Shown piece after piece: positions 41,350 to 52,473 of a DNA stretch of 64,000 nucleotides (the first letter of the stretch is position 1; each line of letters opens with the position of its first letter). Both the position numbers and the translations under genes were made by a program. Below the pieces are notes generated by a model that was not told where the DNA came from, did no database searches, and was given only the letters and a program-made list of their open reading frames with translations. Source of the stretch: Phytophthora sp. 'mugwort' (Eukaryota; Oomycota; Peronosporomycetes; Peronosporales; Peronosporaceae); contig JAUCEF010000008.1 in NCBI GenBank assembly GCA_033558025.1, positions 1,550,001 through 1,614,000 of the forward strand, read 5' to 3'.

Positions 41350-42880
41350 CTACTTAATGCTAACCGACGTAGAAGAGCATTTTTAGAGCCTAATCTGCAG
41401 AACTAAATCGGACAGTTCTATCTGATCTTCTTCATTTCATCTGCAACTGCACCCGCGGGATCTACACGTTGAGTGTGTCGGGATTGACTCGATATCCAAT
41501 TGCGGTGTGCTGTCAGGAGCACGATTAGTTATAACCAATGAAAAGCCTCCAGCCCTGAGCGGGTTTCCTCAATAAGCAGTCCCCCTTTGGAGATGTACCA
41601 CGGGGGGATAGCTCTTCGAGGAATCGATAGTAAACGTGACCTTGGTCTTCAGTGGCATTACCGGGATCACCCTCTTGTACCAGCTTTAAATTAGTAATTA
41701 GATGTAGAGTTTAATATAAGCGAGACGGACGTTGTTATTAAGAAGCCGAGGTCGAGGCCCTCCTGCTCCGAAGACCCACTGGAGGAGGAACAGGTTGTGG
41801 AAACGGCCGTGAAGGAGATCACACAGTCTCTGGAGAATATGCTGGGGCTAGACCAGGGCCTGGTCGACTAGGTCTAGGTCTACAGGGCACGTTTTTCTTA
41901 TTTACCGACAATACAATTTATGTAGTACATATAACCGTAAAACCATTCACATTACCCCTGATAATTATGTTTCCTGTGTACAGTGACTTGTTTCAGTTTC
42001 CGAGACTGTGGGCGGCAATGATGCAGAGACCAGCGTGAGGGGCGTGTGCAAAATCGTCGCATGATATGCCCATACTTATCGTCCCTTTCGTGGTGGTAAA
42101 CGTCACGGGTCGACTGCAATCGTGATAGCCGACATAAAACCCAGGAGTTGCCAAGCAGCTCCACGTCCTCATTCAGACAGAGAGCACTTGCCCTGAAGTT
42201 GCTCCGCAATAGCAACATAAAATAAAGCTTTTACTTAGAACATAATAACTTCGGTATTAAAACTGCCTGTCACAGCAAAAGCTCGGCGTGTCACTGTTTC
42301 ATCTGGTAACCAATTCAATAATGGGGTTCCTTTTAATAATGGGATTCCTGTGAAATGCGCGGATCGTCAACACATTATATAAAACTTGCTATTTAAGAGA
42401 TATCGGTCTTTTCGCAGATTTTCAATCAACAGTCTTTTGTCCCTCTTTATTACTGTGGCAACCAATCACAATCTGATGTCTTATGAGTTGCAAACTGATT
42501 TTGTTATCTATTGAACTGGCTAAGCTACCGAAATCCCGGTTACACGGTAATCCAGGCGCACATTGTAAGAAAAATGTGAGGGCATGCATTTTCACGTTAC
42601 CATGGCTAAACGACCCTCCTACAACAAAAATGTGAGGGGATCACAACACCTTGCGCGCATGAAGTGTAACTTCTTGAGAGTATACAAACTCTCTGTGAAC
42701 GGCAGTTCACTAGTCCATGACCTGAGGGGACTATTACCCATTTAGGTAGATTTGGTACTGAATATATTTATAAGTGATCTCCTAAATGTTTTTACATATT
42801 AACTGTAAGTAGTCTATAATGTATCCTAGATGTTATCCTATTGGGTGGCTACGATGTCCTTGTACCATATGGGTGGTATC
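41350..42880. other. No gene seen
   Basis: AT-rich with scattered short frames (41952-42218 minus is the longest). Nothing has a domain. 42580-42650 contains two copies of a short AAAAATGTGAGGG motif. Confidence 0.4.
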
Positions 42881-43040
42881 CATCGTTTGGCCTGACATCT
42901 TCCCCCGGTTGAGTTCACGTTGGCGACGGCGATATATTCCTCAAGGAGGTGTTGCCAATGAGAAACATTTTAATGTCTTTCTCATTCTCCCATGTCGTTT
43001 CGTGTCCAGGTAGACCATGACATTGGACTAACATTGAGGC

Positions 43041-43568
43041 TTACGACGTCTCACGCGGTTCCTTAGCAATTCCTCCACGATGTACAGTTGCTCTGCAGTT
43101 TCTTCGTCGACGGTAAGCGGAACAGCTTTCGGTATCGGACAATTTGGGAAGTCCGACACGTTGGTCTGTAATGCGATAGGAGTTCGACATTAAACGTAGG
43201 ACTAATCCTCTCATTACGTTCGGTAGAATCAGCTTTGCCACGTTATTGTTTACCATGCGTTCGATCACGAAAGGTCCGATTTTTTTGCCGTAAGCTTTGC
43301 TATCTTAAGTTCCGTGCCGTAATTAATGGTCTTTAAGGATAAATTCTTCGTGTCGAGCAACCCTAAGTCACCCTCTTTAAAGATGACTTCTCGGCGTTTG
43401 CGGTCGGAGGACTCTATCTGTTTGACTTGAGCTTCTTCGAGATTCTGGCGATCTCCTTCTACGATCTCTTGCTTTTCTTTTGCAAAATTTCTCGCAAACT
43501 CTGCGCTCGGTACATCTTGCTCCGACTAAAGTAGGCCTCTCATTATTTTCAGTGACTAGGTTCAACAC
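43041..43568 (-). pseudogene. Gypsy-3 integrase C-terminal fragments
   Basis: 43377-43568 reads a basic stretch (EKFCKRKARDRRRRSPESRR). 43041-43268 reads FVIERMVNNNVAKLILPNVM, which resembles the integrase tail (GPF..V..... YRL.LP), then frameshifts. No chromodomain is visible. Confidence 0.5.
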
Positions 43569-43795
43569 ATTATGCCCTGTGTCACCTCGAATGGAGTAAG
43601 TTTTGTCGATGTGTTGACGAGAGTTGAGTGGGCATATTCTACAGTTTTAAGATACTTCACCCAATGATCGCCATGATACGATACCATGCATCTCAGGGCG
43701 ACTTCAAGTACTAAGTGGTGGCGCTTTGTCTGGCCATCAGCTTGAGCTCTGTGACTGTGGTCATACTTTGCTTGAAACCCATCAGCTTCATAGGC

Positions 43796-44536
43796 TTAAG
43801 AAAAAACTTTGGCTGTATCCTGGGCAACTGCCGTGGTGTAGGTAGGTGCATAGTTTGCGCGTTTCGACAGTTTGTCGATTGCAACTAAGATAGCGTCAAA
43901 TCCTTCCGACACCGGCAATCCAGTGATGAAGTCCATCGAAACAACTTCCCAGCATTCCTCCAGAATTGGTATTGGCATCAGAAGACCTTTCTTCTTCTGA
44001 CTGTTGGACTTCCATCTCGAGCATGTATCACCAGTACGAACATACACTCGAACGTCACGATTCATAGTTGGCCACCAATACCATTTCGACAGCTTATGGT
44101 AGGTACGACGGCTACCCGGATGTGCTGACGTGCTGCCATCATGGAACTCTATGATGACATTCGTATGTAGACCTTTGCGCTTCAGGACGCACAAACGGTA
44201 GGCAGTATCTCTCTTTGTATTCTTAAGGAAGAGTAGACCGTTGTGTTTCACAAACTTTTCCATCTGGGTACCCTGCGTCGATTGTTGTTTGAAGTCTTGG
44301 TCCGACATGTACCGGGGTTGAAACTCCTTCTTCTGGTCAGCGGACAAGTGCGGACTCACAGAATGAAAATCGACTTGCGGTACACTAATCCGACGATTCT
44401 CCCCTTGTTTCTTGTGATGGGTGAATGTGGGTCCATCGACTTCGGTGAATTGAAAATTCTCCGGAATTTCGACATCTCCTCTCTGCCAATTCACTATCGG
44501 ATTGTACTGGACGAACCAGGGTTTGCGAAAGATCAC
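43796..44536 (-). CDS. Gypsy-3 chimeric frame: post-protease segment joined to integrase
   Basis: A 246-residue open frame. It begins IFRKPWFVQYNPIVNWQRGD, the segment that follows protease in gypsy pol, and after about 75 residues becomes integrase: VIIEFHDGSTSAHPGSRRTY (HHCC finger His pair), WPTMNRDVRVYVRTGDTCSR, then the core start VVSMDFITGLPV (first catalytic Asp) and ILVAIDKLSKRANYAPTY. RT and RNase H have been removed by an in-frame deletion. The frame stops before the second catalytic Asp, and integrase fragments continue in other frames to about 43040. Confidence 0.8.
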   Translation of the reverse strand: MIFRKPWFVQYNPIVNWQRGDVEIPENFQFTEVDGPTFTHHKKQGENRRISVPQVDFHSVSPHLSADQKKEFQPRYMSDQDFKQQSTQGTQMEKFVKHNGLLFLKNTKRDTAYRLCVLKRKGLHTNVIIEFHDGSTSAHPGSRRTYHKLSKWYWWPTMNRDVRVYVRTGDTCSRWKSNSQKKKGLLMPIPILEECWEVVSMDFITGLPVSEGFDAILVAIDKLSKRANYAPTYTTAVAQDTAKVFS

Positions 44537-45710
44537 CCCGTGTGAGTCTGGTAACTACCATTCTACAAGCTCCGCGGACGGAAATATGTAGCCGTCTACT
44601 TTAGCCATAGCTTGAACAAGCTGTACTTCCTGTCTACCAGTCACTGTTCATCGAACCGTGTTGCTTGTACTAAGGTGCGCTGCATTGACCTTTTGGTTAT
44701 CTGACGTACTTGCTGATTGCGATCCGCGCAATAACAACTACCCCTCTGAATGCGATTTCACGCATATCAGGCACTTTTACCGGCAGCGATTCGCGCATAC
44801 CAGCTCCTTCCGCCATGCAGGTGTAGTTCCTCAACTTCTGTACTTACGGACTGTATGAGCTTTTCTTGCGTCACCATTTGCTCGTGGATGTCCGCTACAC
44901 TCATGATCAAATGCTCCATGACAACCGTTTCTGTGGTGTTTTCGGGGTTGCCAACATTATGATTGGCCATGTTCATCCTTGCCTGCCCACGGCCACGTCG
45001 TTGATTCGAGTGGTTCTACCTCGGTGGATGTCTTCCGGCTTTCTACTGCGATCGAATAGAACAATGGTTAGCCCTATGAGCAGCACTTCCGCGCCTGAAA
45101 CACAGGTTACGGCTTATGCACTCATCTCGTGATGGTATTTGCGCGCTATCAATTTCCATTGGTTCCGCTTTGTCATCATCGTTCGTGAGATTTCGTTCGT
45201 ACGCTGGGTACTTACGACGCTATCTTTTTCTATCCGAAAGCCCATGATGAGGATAAGATCGATCGTAATCTAGCGCTGTTGTTACAGCTTTCGCAAGCAT
45301 CTCGCAGCGTCGGTATTGAACCTCTTCACGTACACTGTACGATAGTTCACGCAAAAAGTAACTGATATTGTCCAGTTCCTCCATCTTTGTGACTTGCGTC
45401 ACTAAGTCGCAAAAATTGCTGACATAGTCAGGCAAGACCTTGCAACGCGCTCTTTCAGGTCGTTCATCTGCTCTCGCAGGCGCTCCTGCAGGTCTTTTGG
45501 TACGAGCTGGCTTCCAAATTTATAAAGAAGACGTCGACACTCGAAAAACTGTCCATTTCAGCCATCTACCAGTGTGCAACCCCATGCTTCAGCGTTCCGG
45601 TATCATGGTCAACATCCTTTCTTCAGAGCTACCCCCCTTGTATGCGATACTCTTAGCCTGAATGTACTGGTGAATCTATTGCTTGTATAAAACAAATGGC
45701 ACGTTCAACC

Positions 45711-46891
45711 TCAAGGTGAGCGCTGCAACCCGGTTATCAGCGGCCTCAACAGTATCCAGAGTCGCCAGCGCGCGAACTGTACTGGGGCGTGAGGGTCCTC
45801 CGCCGCTTGTCGACTAGGCGGGCGACGTTCGCTGGATTGTGGATCGTATCGTTGATCACAAGGATACCTCGTGCTACGCACGGGCAGGTTCCCGGCGCGC
45901 GTGACGATACGCCTGGTATGCGTAGTCGTGCTCGCGGTCGAGCCCCAACAGTCGTACGGTGCCGGCCGCGCGTAGCTACCGCGTGCGATGATTCGGCTTC
46001 CCTCCCACAGGACGATACGTGGGAGCCCCGAACCATTCTCCTTCGTGACGTCCCGGATATTATTTACGAGAACGAGACGACTCTCCTGGCGGCGAGTGAT
46101 TCCGTGGGCCACCCCGTGGTGAACACGAACGAGAAAGCTGTCGCCAGCGTGTCGGGGAATGAGAGCGAGAACAAGACCGATTCCGCCACGATCTAGCATG
46201 GAGTGAGCCGCCTCGAATAGAAGCTTGGGACATGTGCGCCGGTATTTCGCGTTCCACCCAGACTTCATTGTGTCTAGTGGGTGCTCGGCAAGGTGTTGCC
46301 ACTCACGCCGCGACGGCCGCGGCGCTGGTTGACACGATGCGCATCCCTTCATCACGTGAACGTAACAGGGCCGATCGCTATCCCACGCGGCCTTGCAGAT
46401 AATTTCGCGCAACTCCACAACGGAATGATCCTTCAACATCGCTTCACGATACGCCACACCGCCCTTCGCGGGCCATCGCCGAATGAAGGCAACCACGAGC
46501 GCCGCAAGGCCTCGTGTCTAGCCCCCTCGACCCCCTTCCGACGTGTCCCTCGAAAGCGACGGAAGTGTTCCTTGGTGTCCGGCGTGTCAGGATGTTCCAC
46601 CCCGACAAGTTGTACAGCTCTCACGGAGCGAGCTCGTGGTCCATCAGAGTCGAGCGTAGCGTGTGCCCACTCAGCGCGTCTTCTGCTGTCGTGGTGTGCG
46701 TCGGTGCGTACGCCGACGAGGCGGGTCGTCCTGGGTTCGCCTGTTGCTTCGCCGTCGTCACGGGCCGCTCGGGTTTGCGAGTGCCGCTCCTCCGTTTGTC
46801 TCCGGAGATTGTTCGAGATCTTCTTTAGGTTTTCTTTTGAGTGATGTGTTTGCGCTTTCGCAACTTAAGCGCAACTCTGAGAAGAGGGCGA
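45711..46891 (-). other. GC-rich stretch with overlapping long frames, unassigned
   Basis: The longest frame is 45711-46496 (-, 261 aa). It includes RWPAKGGVAYREAMLKDHSV and VHVMKGCASCQPAPRPSRRE, but no family is recognised. A plus frame 46281-46844 overlaps it. High GC content makes long frames common by chance. Position between gypsy-3 and a Gag fragment on the same strand suggests retroelement origin. Confidence 0.25.
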
Positions 46892-47195
46892 TGTAATGGC
46901 CCCTCCTAGTTTCATAAGTAGGTTAGATATTACATAAATAGCCATGGCTGCACCCGGCTACCGGTGCTGAAGTGTCACGCGCTGATTGGTTTATAGTGCG
47001 GGAGCCAGACCCCTTATCATCCAATCAGGCTCTGACCTGCATTTGAGTGGTTCACATGAGGCCGGGGCACCGGCCCTGGCCCTAATACTAAAACAGAGTT
47101 GATTTTTCCCCGGACTTAATACCTGGTCATCGTCGCTACGCGCTTTCTCACCGCTACATGTAATCTAGTAACGGATAACCACTTAGCCCGTTACA
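46892..47195. repeat. Probable solo LTR (about 304 bp)
   Basis: It starts TGTAATGGCC and ends AGCCCGTTACA, so the ends form a short imperfect inverted repeat with TG...CA termini as in LTRs. It abuts a truncated Gag frame on its right side. No target duplication is visible and no second copy is in the window. Confidence 0.5.
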
Positions 47196-47658
47196 TACTT
47201 GCATGGCGGTCGCCGCATTGTCGATGTCATTAAGGAACGCTTCCACATATGACTCCGCTAACACTAGTTTGCCGAAGAAATGTATGTTAGGCTGTCAGTG
47301 AAGTCGCTGAGTTTTTCTCCGGGCTGCTGCATCCTCTTGGCGAGTCGCTGATGAATTTGCCAGGTGTTGTCGCGTCACCCGTACTTTCTCCTCAGATTCC
47401 TGGCAAGGTGCTCGAATGTCCGTTCCTCCATGTCCTGCATTATCTCGCTAATGCCGATAACCATTTGCTCGCTGCATCTTTCAGATGCGCCGTCACCATG
47501 TAGTAGAGTTCCCATGACGTCCATGTCTCGCCATCAAGTGCCAACTCCGCTGCTTCTTGCGGGACCCTGGCAAGCCAAGCTTGCACTGACTCGCTCGCGG
47601 TTCCCTTGAGGGCGTCGAGCCAGAGTTTCCTCCGTTTGTTCCGCGGGAGCGTAGCCAC
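47196..47658 (-). pseudogene. Retrotransposon Gag (capsid) fragment
   Basis: The frame from the ATG at 47658 (MATLPRNKRRKLWLDALKGT) contains the capsid-type pattern VQAWLARVPQEAAELALDGE and MVTAHLKDAASKWLSALAR. After a shift the minus strand continues with DNTWQIHQRLAKRMQQPGEK and LSDFTDSLTYISSAN, the conserved downstream half of Ty3/gypsy Gag. It is cut at 47196 by the putative LTR. Confidence 0.65.
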
Positions 47659-49125
47659 TGACGCTGCACCTGGTACGGCAATTCTGGTACAGCCTTCCTC
47701 TCACTACCGTCCACCTTTCTCATCCCTAACTACTGCGTGACTTGGGTTCGTGCCACTGGGTCAAGCATCAATAGAAGGCTCATGTATGACCACCCCAAGT
47801 AAGCGCGCTCCCCTTTTTTTGCGAGGGTCGCCAGCTAAGTGCTTCAGTAGTAGTGATGTTCTGTTCCAGCCGCTCCTGCACCATGCGCCAACCCTATCCT
47901 TGGCCGAGGACGGTGTCCGGTGGCCACGACCGCCAACTTCCCTAGCTAACACGAAATATACCCGGCAGTGGCGGTCGCCTTATCCTAGCACTCACGCGGT
48001 GGTGGGGCAGGCTCGATACCTCGCCGAGGTTCGCCAAGGGGGTGCACCGGGGGATCCTATACCGAGGGCTAAACGACTCTCTATTTGGCTCGTTGCCCCT
48101 TACGTTGCGGGCTGCTGGTATCGACGACCTCACTGGGCTGCCGATACCCGTTCTTCCTTAGGTATTCGAGGATCACACCAAGAACTTGGCTACCACTACT
48201 TCAGCTGCCTCCTTGTATGTGTTCACCTTAACGTCAATACCGGCGCTTCGATGTCTTAGTCGTGTGCTTCGCGCGCTGAACGGCCAATCCGAAAGTGAGC
48301 GTCTATCCCTATTCTGCACATGCATGTCGGGATGGGTGGGTTCACCACTTGCCCTTCACAGCCGTTCAGGGCCGCTCATTCCAACCACGGTCTCCCCCCC
48401 CCCCCCCGCCTCACTTGGCCTTCTTCTACAATCTGGGTCAGTTCTCCCTGTCCCGCCTCTTCACCATCTACCTCTCCACCGCCTTAAGTTCTTTGTAGCA
48501 GCTGGGTTTCGCGGAAAGCGGGTTGGCCCACGCCACACTAGAACTCATAGAGATGCCGCCATTATCGTGTTCGCCTTGAAGTCCTCGCTGTCTTCGCAAT
48601 CCATCCTCGCCGCTGTCTTTTCCTGTCCTGCGCTGCCTTGGCTATCACCTGCCGTCCGCCTCTCTTCGCCATAGCTCCAGGATTTCATTCCTCTTACTAT
48701 TAAATTCTAACACAAAGTCTTAACGACGTCTAGCCTTGCCGCACACATGACGACAGCCCGGCTTCGCAAACAGGGATTGCAGGCAGCGATGGTATGATTT
48801 CTGGCAGAGGAAATTGCAGCAAGGTCAGCGTGGCGGACACCGAGACTACCAACAACGATACCAACGCCTAAGACGACGATAGCACCAACGCTGGCATCGA
48901 AAGCAGCGACCGATGATGAAGAGGAACGAGGAAGTCAGGCACACGGTCGAAAGGGTGACTTTCGCTCAATTACGGGCACAAAATGGACCGGATAGACTAC
49001 TGCCGAGAGAATGTGCGATCTACTATCGAGAATACTACATATTATTCCGATACAAGATGGTTGTGCACGCGGTTCTGCGTACACATTAAACAAATGCGTA
49101 AAACATAATGCATGTCATAATGCCC
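47659..49125. other. No assignable gene; contains a poly-C tract
   Basis: Overlapping frames on both strands (47750-48259 plus, 48186-48674 plus, 47942-48133 minus), none with a domain. Minus-strand sequence near 48180-48220 (KVNTYKEAAEVVVAKFLV) may be the worn Gag start. A run of 14 C lies at 48394-48407. Confidence 0.3.
48394..48407 (+). repeat. Poly-C tract (14 C)
   Basis: Homopolymer of fourteen C. Its length is uncertain, as with all such runs. Confidence 0.9.
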
Positions 49126-49934
49126 TTATTTAACGATTGAGAAGTAATTTTCAGTAAATATGCTTACCTCGTTTCTTGTCTTGATGAACATGTTACGGCT
49201 CGCATCGCCATGAACAAATTCAAAATTGCGTACTGCACATCCGGTGAAGCGATATGATGTTTGGACTCGTACACCCTTGCCTTGCACCATCGAAGTAGCC
49301 GTGCGTGCAGTAGTACTGGCGGTAACCATAGTCAAACGTCCTTTCAGCTACAGGAAAGGCGACGTATGTGTACATCCCAGCGGTCAATCTGTTATGAAAG
49401 TCGTTTAGTACCAAAACCTATCAATCTCGTCCAATATTTAGTTTTACCTCGAGTTATATTTTTGTCTTCACGTCGTTTCGCTTTCGAAAAATTAGCCAAT
49501 TCTCGCCGAGACAGTACTGAAATTTTGTTCGAACTCGACCCACGAACTACAACATCTAGAAGACGTGGACGCTGGTGTTTCCACGCTCATGTCCTTGTGA
49601 GCAGAAGCCATTAGCTCTCGATGCTTTTTCCACTTAGAATTTCTGTACTGCTTTTCAGTTTGTTCCACAAAACCAAATAAATAACGCACTGCTTCCGTCT
49701 TTCGTTTCGAAATCGACGTTGTGGCATCATTATTGATCGTTTTTTCGCAGGTGCCAGTTTGAAGGACTGGTAGAGTTGCTCGCAATCCAAATAGATGTAG
49801 TAGTTACACCGGCATCGCCGCGATAATCCTGTCTCGTTCAAAATCGGAATCGGAGTCACCTGCACGTACGCACCACGCATTATAGCGTATATTTGCAATC
49901 GAGAACCTTTAACCATACCTCTGCATCGCCGCAT
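49126..49934 (-). pseudogene. FAR1/MULE-type N-terminal DNA-binding domain fragment
   Basis: Minus frames from 49934 give a start region (MRRCRGMVKGSRLQIYAIMR), a charged helix segment (TEKQYRNSKWKKHRELMASA), and then a Cys/His domain split over two frames: FDYGYRQYYCTHGYFDGARQ followed by SYRFTGCAVRNFEFVHGD. The spacing YxxYxCTHG ... TGC resembles the WRKY/FAR1-like zinc finger at the N-terminus of Mutator-like transposases in oomycetes. No transposase core follows below 49126. Confidence 0.5.
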
Positions 49935-50234
49935 CCCATAATGCTCTACTTTCTTCAGTTTGTGCCTATTTATAAAATGAAATGTTGAGGTTCGCGTGAA
50001 TTCATCGTAATTTACTTACACATCCTAAAAACCTTTCCACAGCACTTTTTGTGTCTGAGTTTTATCCCTATCAATGGTACCGATGAGCAGCATAGTAAAT
50101 GGTGATTTATGCACAGCGGACAGCAACACCGTGCCTATAAAAATGCGCTCGATTAACATACCGTGTCTGACAAATCATTGGATAAGAACATGGTACATGC
50201 ATTATGTTCACAATCCACGTACAGACAACGACCG

Positions 50235-50247
50235 CCCCCCCCCCCCC
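50235..50247 (+). repeat. Poly-C tract (13 C)
   Basis: Thirteen consecutive C upstream of the SET-domain pseudogene. Confidence 0.9.
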
Positions 50248-50716
50248 AACAGCAAAATACGGAGAAAACATTATAAACACACGTTCAGATCTGATCAGCA
50301 CAGTAAAACATTACACAAAAAGACATCAACGGTGCAGGGTCCGCAGCTCTTTCTGCTGCACGCAGTGCACGGTGGCTGCCGTGCAGACGCCGACTGCGCC
50401 TGTCCGCCAGGCGAATAATATTATTCGGAATGTTTACGGAATGTAAACGTAAATGGCCAACTGCTTATATCAGAAATCCTCCTTCTTCTTCGCCAAGGCC
50501 CCCGCATCCTCTGGGTGCCCAGAAGCTGCATGACCATCACGGTGAGCCTCAGCCTATCTGAACTACATCCGGAGGAGCTGCACGCAGGAAACACGACGCG
50601 TAATATCCTGGGCGTTTGTTTGTGGCGATCCACGCGGCTACTGCGAGTCCGCCGTGCTGAATGTTGACTCGAGTAACGCTGAGGGAATCCCGATCCACGT
50701 CGACACAGGGGAGGGT

Positions 50717-51816
50717 ATGGCAAGTACTGCATTAAATGTTGAAGTTATTGATGTGGAGACAGACGAAGCTGAAGAGGCGTCCAGCCTTACGGCTATAGCG
50801 ATTTTGCCGCCGGAGTATGGTGGAGACGCTAGTGCTGTATGGCGGGAAGGTGGCGAGATCGAGGGAACGTCAAGCCTCCAACAGGCTTGGAATTAGCAGC
50901 TGTGAATGAATATCTAAAGAGTATCCCTACTCCCTGGGAGCGTGCCAAGATTCGGCACTATCCCAAGAAGCGAGCAGGGTTATGGCATATTGTACGGTCG
51001 CGCAAGCGTTCTAATCAGAAGAAGTGTGGACTTACTCGGAGCGGCACGAAGATATACCATGTGAGCACACTGAAGGCGAAGAATACTAAGGCAGTGATGC
51101 GTTTGCCTGGGGTCAAAGCACGTCTCCGGGCTTTGCATGTACGTCGACCGGCGTTTGTGGTGCCTAGCGCGCCCGCTGATCCTATCGAGGCGAAAATGCC
51201 GTGGCCGGCCAACCTGAAGTACGTCGAGGAGCGCGAAGTGCCCGAGGGAATTGCGTTCGCAGATATTGGAGATGTAGATCCGTGTAAGTGTGTTGGTGAC
51301 GGCTTTATGGATACATGCAGCAACGCAGCTCTCGCTATCTTCTGCCCCCCGGACTGCTGTGCACTTAATGCCGCATGTAGCAACGCGCCCCGAACACTTC
51401 ATACCCTGAAATGGTATGAAACCGGCCGTGTTGGCCTCGGTGTCTTCACAACTAAATTTTTAGAAGTCGGCGACATTGTTGGAGAATATTCTGGACGCTT
51501 GTGTGAATACGTAGCGCTTGTGGAAGGACAGCCCTTTGAGGCGATGAAGCAGAACAGCGGCTACACTAAGCTGCTAAACGAACCTTCAGTGGCGGAGGCA
51601 GTGAAGTGCGGATCTACCACCCGCTTCATGAGTCAGTGTTGTGACCCAAACGTAGCCTTCGTTGAGATGTAGAACCGAGCGACAGTGAAAGTGACGGCAG
51701 TCATGATCAAGAGTGTGAAGGCTGGAGCGCAGCTTATAGTGAACTACGGCAAACAGATCTGGTCCCAGTGCGCTTGCGGAGATTGTTGGGTGGAACAGAC
51801 CGGTGAGGGAGAGTAG
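50717..51816 (+). pseudogene. SET-domain lysine methyltransferase-like gene, one frameshift and one stop
   Basis: The likely start is the ATG at 50717 (MASTALNVEVIDVETDEAEE), an acidic leader. A frameshift between 50840 and 50890 joins it to the frame 50839-51672: a basic linker (YPKKRAGLWHIVRSRKRSNQ), a Cys-rich pre-SET/AWS-like segment (CKCVGDGFMDTC, FCPPDCCALNAACSN), then SET motifs GVFTTKFLEVGDIVGEYSGR and TTRFMSQCCDPNVAFVEM. A TAG at 51670 interrupts, yet the same frame stays open to 51816 with AGAQLIVNYGK and post-SET CACGDCW. The usual RFINHSCxPN is altered (SQCC for NHSC), while the NYG Tyr is kept. The family uses S-adenosylmethionine to methylate lysines, usually on histones. This copy appears inactive, or would make a SET protein lacking the C-terminal part. 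Confidence 0.8.
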
Positions 51817-52473
51817 CGACCAGGTGGACTCGAGTAATATAAAGGCAGATATTGTAGATTCCTCGCATGCAGCACCAGTCTTGAGTCTGCCGATTCAGCT
51901 GTAGACCCTCTAAGTGAGCTATAGCTACCTCCAGAAGGCACTGAGCTTCATTGTGTTAGTAGTCGATTTATGGTTTATAGCCAGTAGAAAGTAAACAGGC
52001 GACTCGATGAAAACAAATGTATAAAGTCCTTAGCATAGACACCATCGTACATCTCCACGCGAGGAAACTTGGGATTAACAAACGCTCGTGTGTATAGTTG
52101 CAAGAGAATTATAGGCTTCATTGTAGCACGCTGGACCTGGCCATCCGGCGTAGTGCTAGGCCCCAGAAAGTAAGCGCCGACCCCACCGATAGAGGCCGTC
52201 CGCCAATGTTGCTCGTCCCGTCGTGTCCAGCACCCCTCCCGTCTTTGCGCTTCTTCCTGCCCACCAAAACTTCGCGCCCTCGACTGTCGATGTGGTCACA
52301 CGAGCGGACCACGAACAGCACATGGATACAAACTCCAAACGCGTAGAAGAAAGTTCATCCACACCGCTTCGGGTATATATCTATAACTCAGCCCCATGGC
52401 TGTCCTTCCACCTCCATGCGTGTAATTAGCTCCCATCTGAGCTGACACTGCAATACCTGCCTCTTACCGCTTG
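51817..52473. other. Intergenic between SET pseudogene and MULE
   Basis: Short overlapping frames only (52098-52346 plus, 52118-52321 minus). No domain was recognised. Confidence 0.4.

Larger units (their letters stand above)
42880..45660 (-). mobile_element. Internally deleted Ty3/gypsy remnant (gypsy-3)
   Basis: Minus-strand pieces in order: a Gag-like frame 45220-45435 (VSNFCDLVTQVTKMEELDNI, YFLRELSYSVREEVQYR), then a 70-residue frame 44767-44976, then the frame 43796-44536 with post-protease and integrase parts, and integrase C-terminal scraps (43041-43568). RT and RNase H are absent. No LTRs were identified. Confidence 0.65.

Noticed and set aside
46281..46844. 187-residue plus-strand frame in GC-rich DNA
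   Set aside because: It has no domain, overlaps equally long minus frames, and its Arg/Ser/Ala bias is expected from GC-rich non-coding sequence.
48186..48674. 162-residue plus-strand frame across a poly-C run
   Set aside because: The frame depends on the exact length of the homopolymer and shows low-complexity Ser/Leu/Pro content without motifs.
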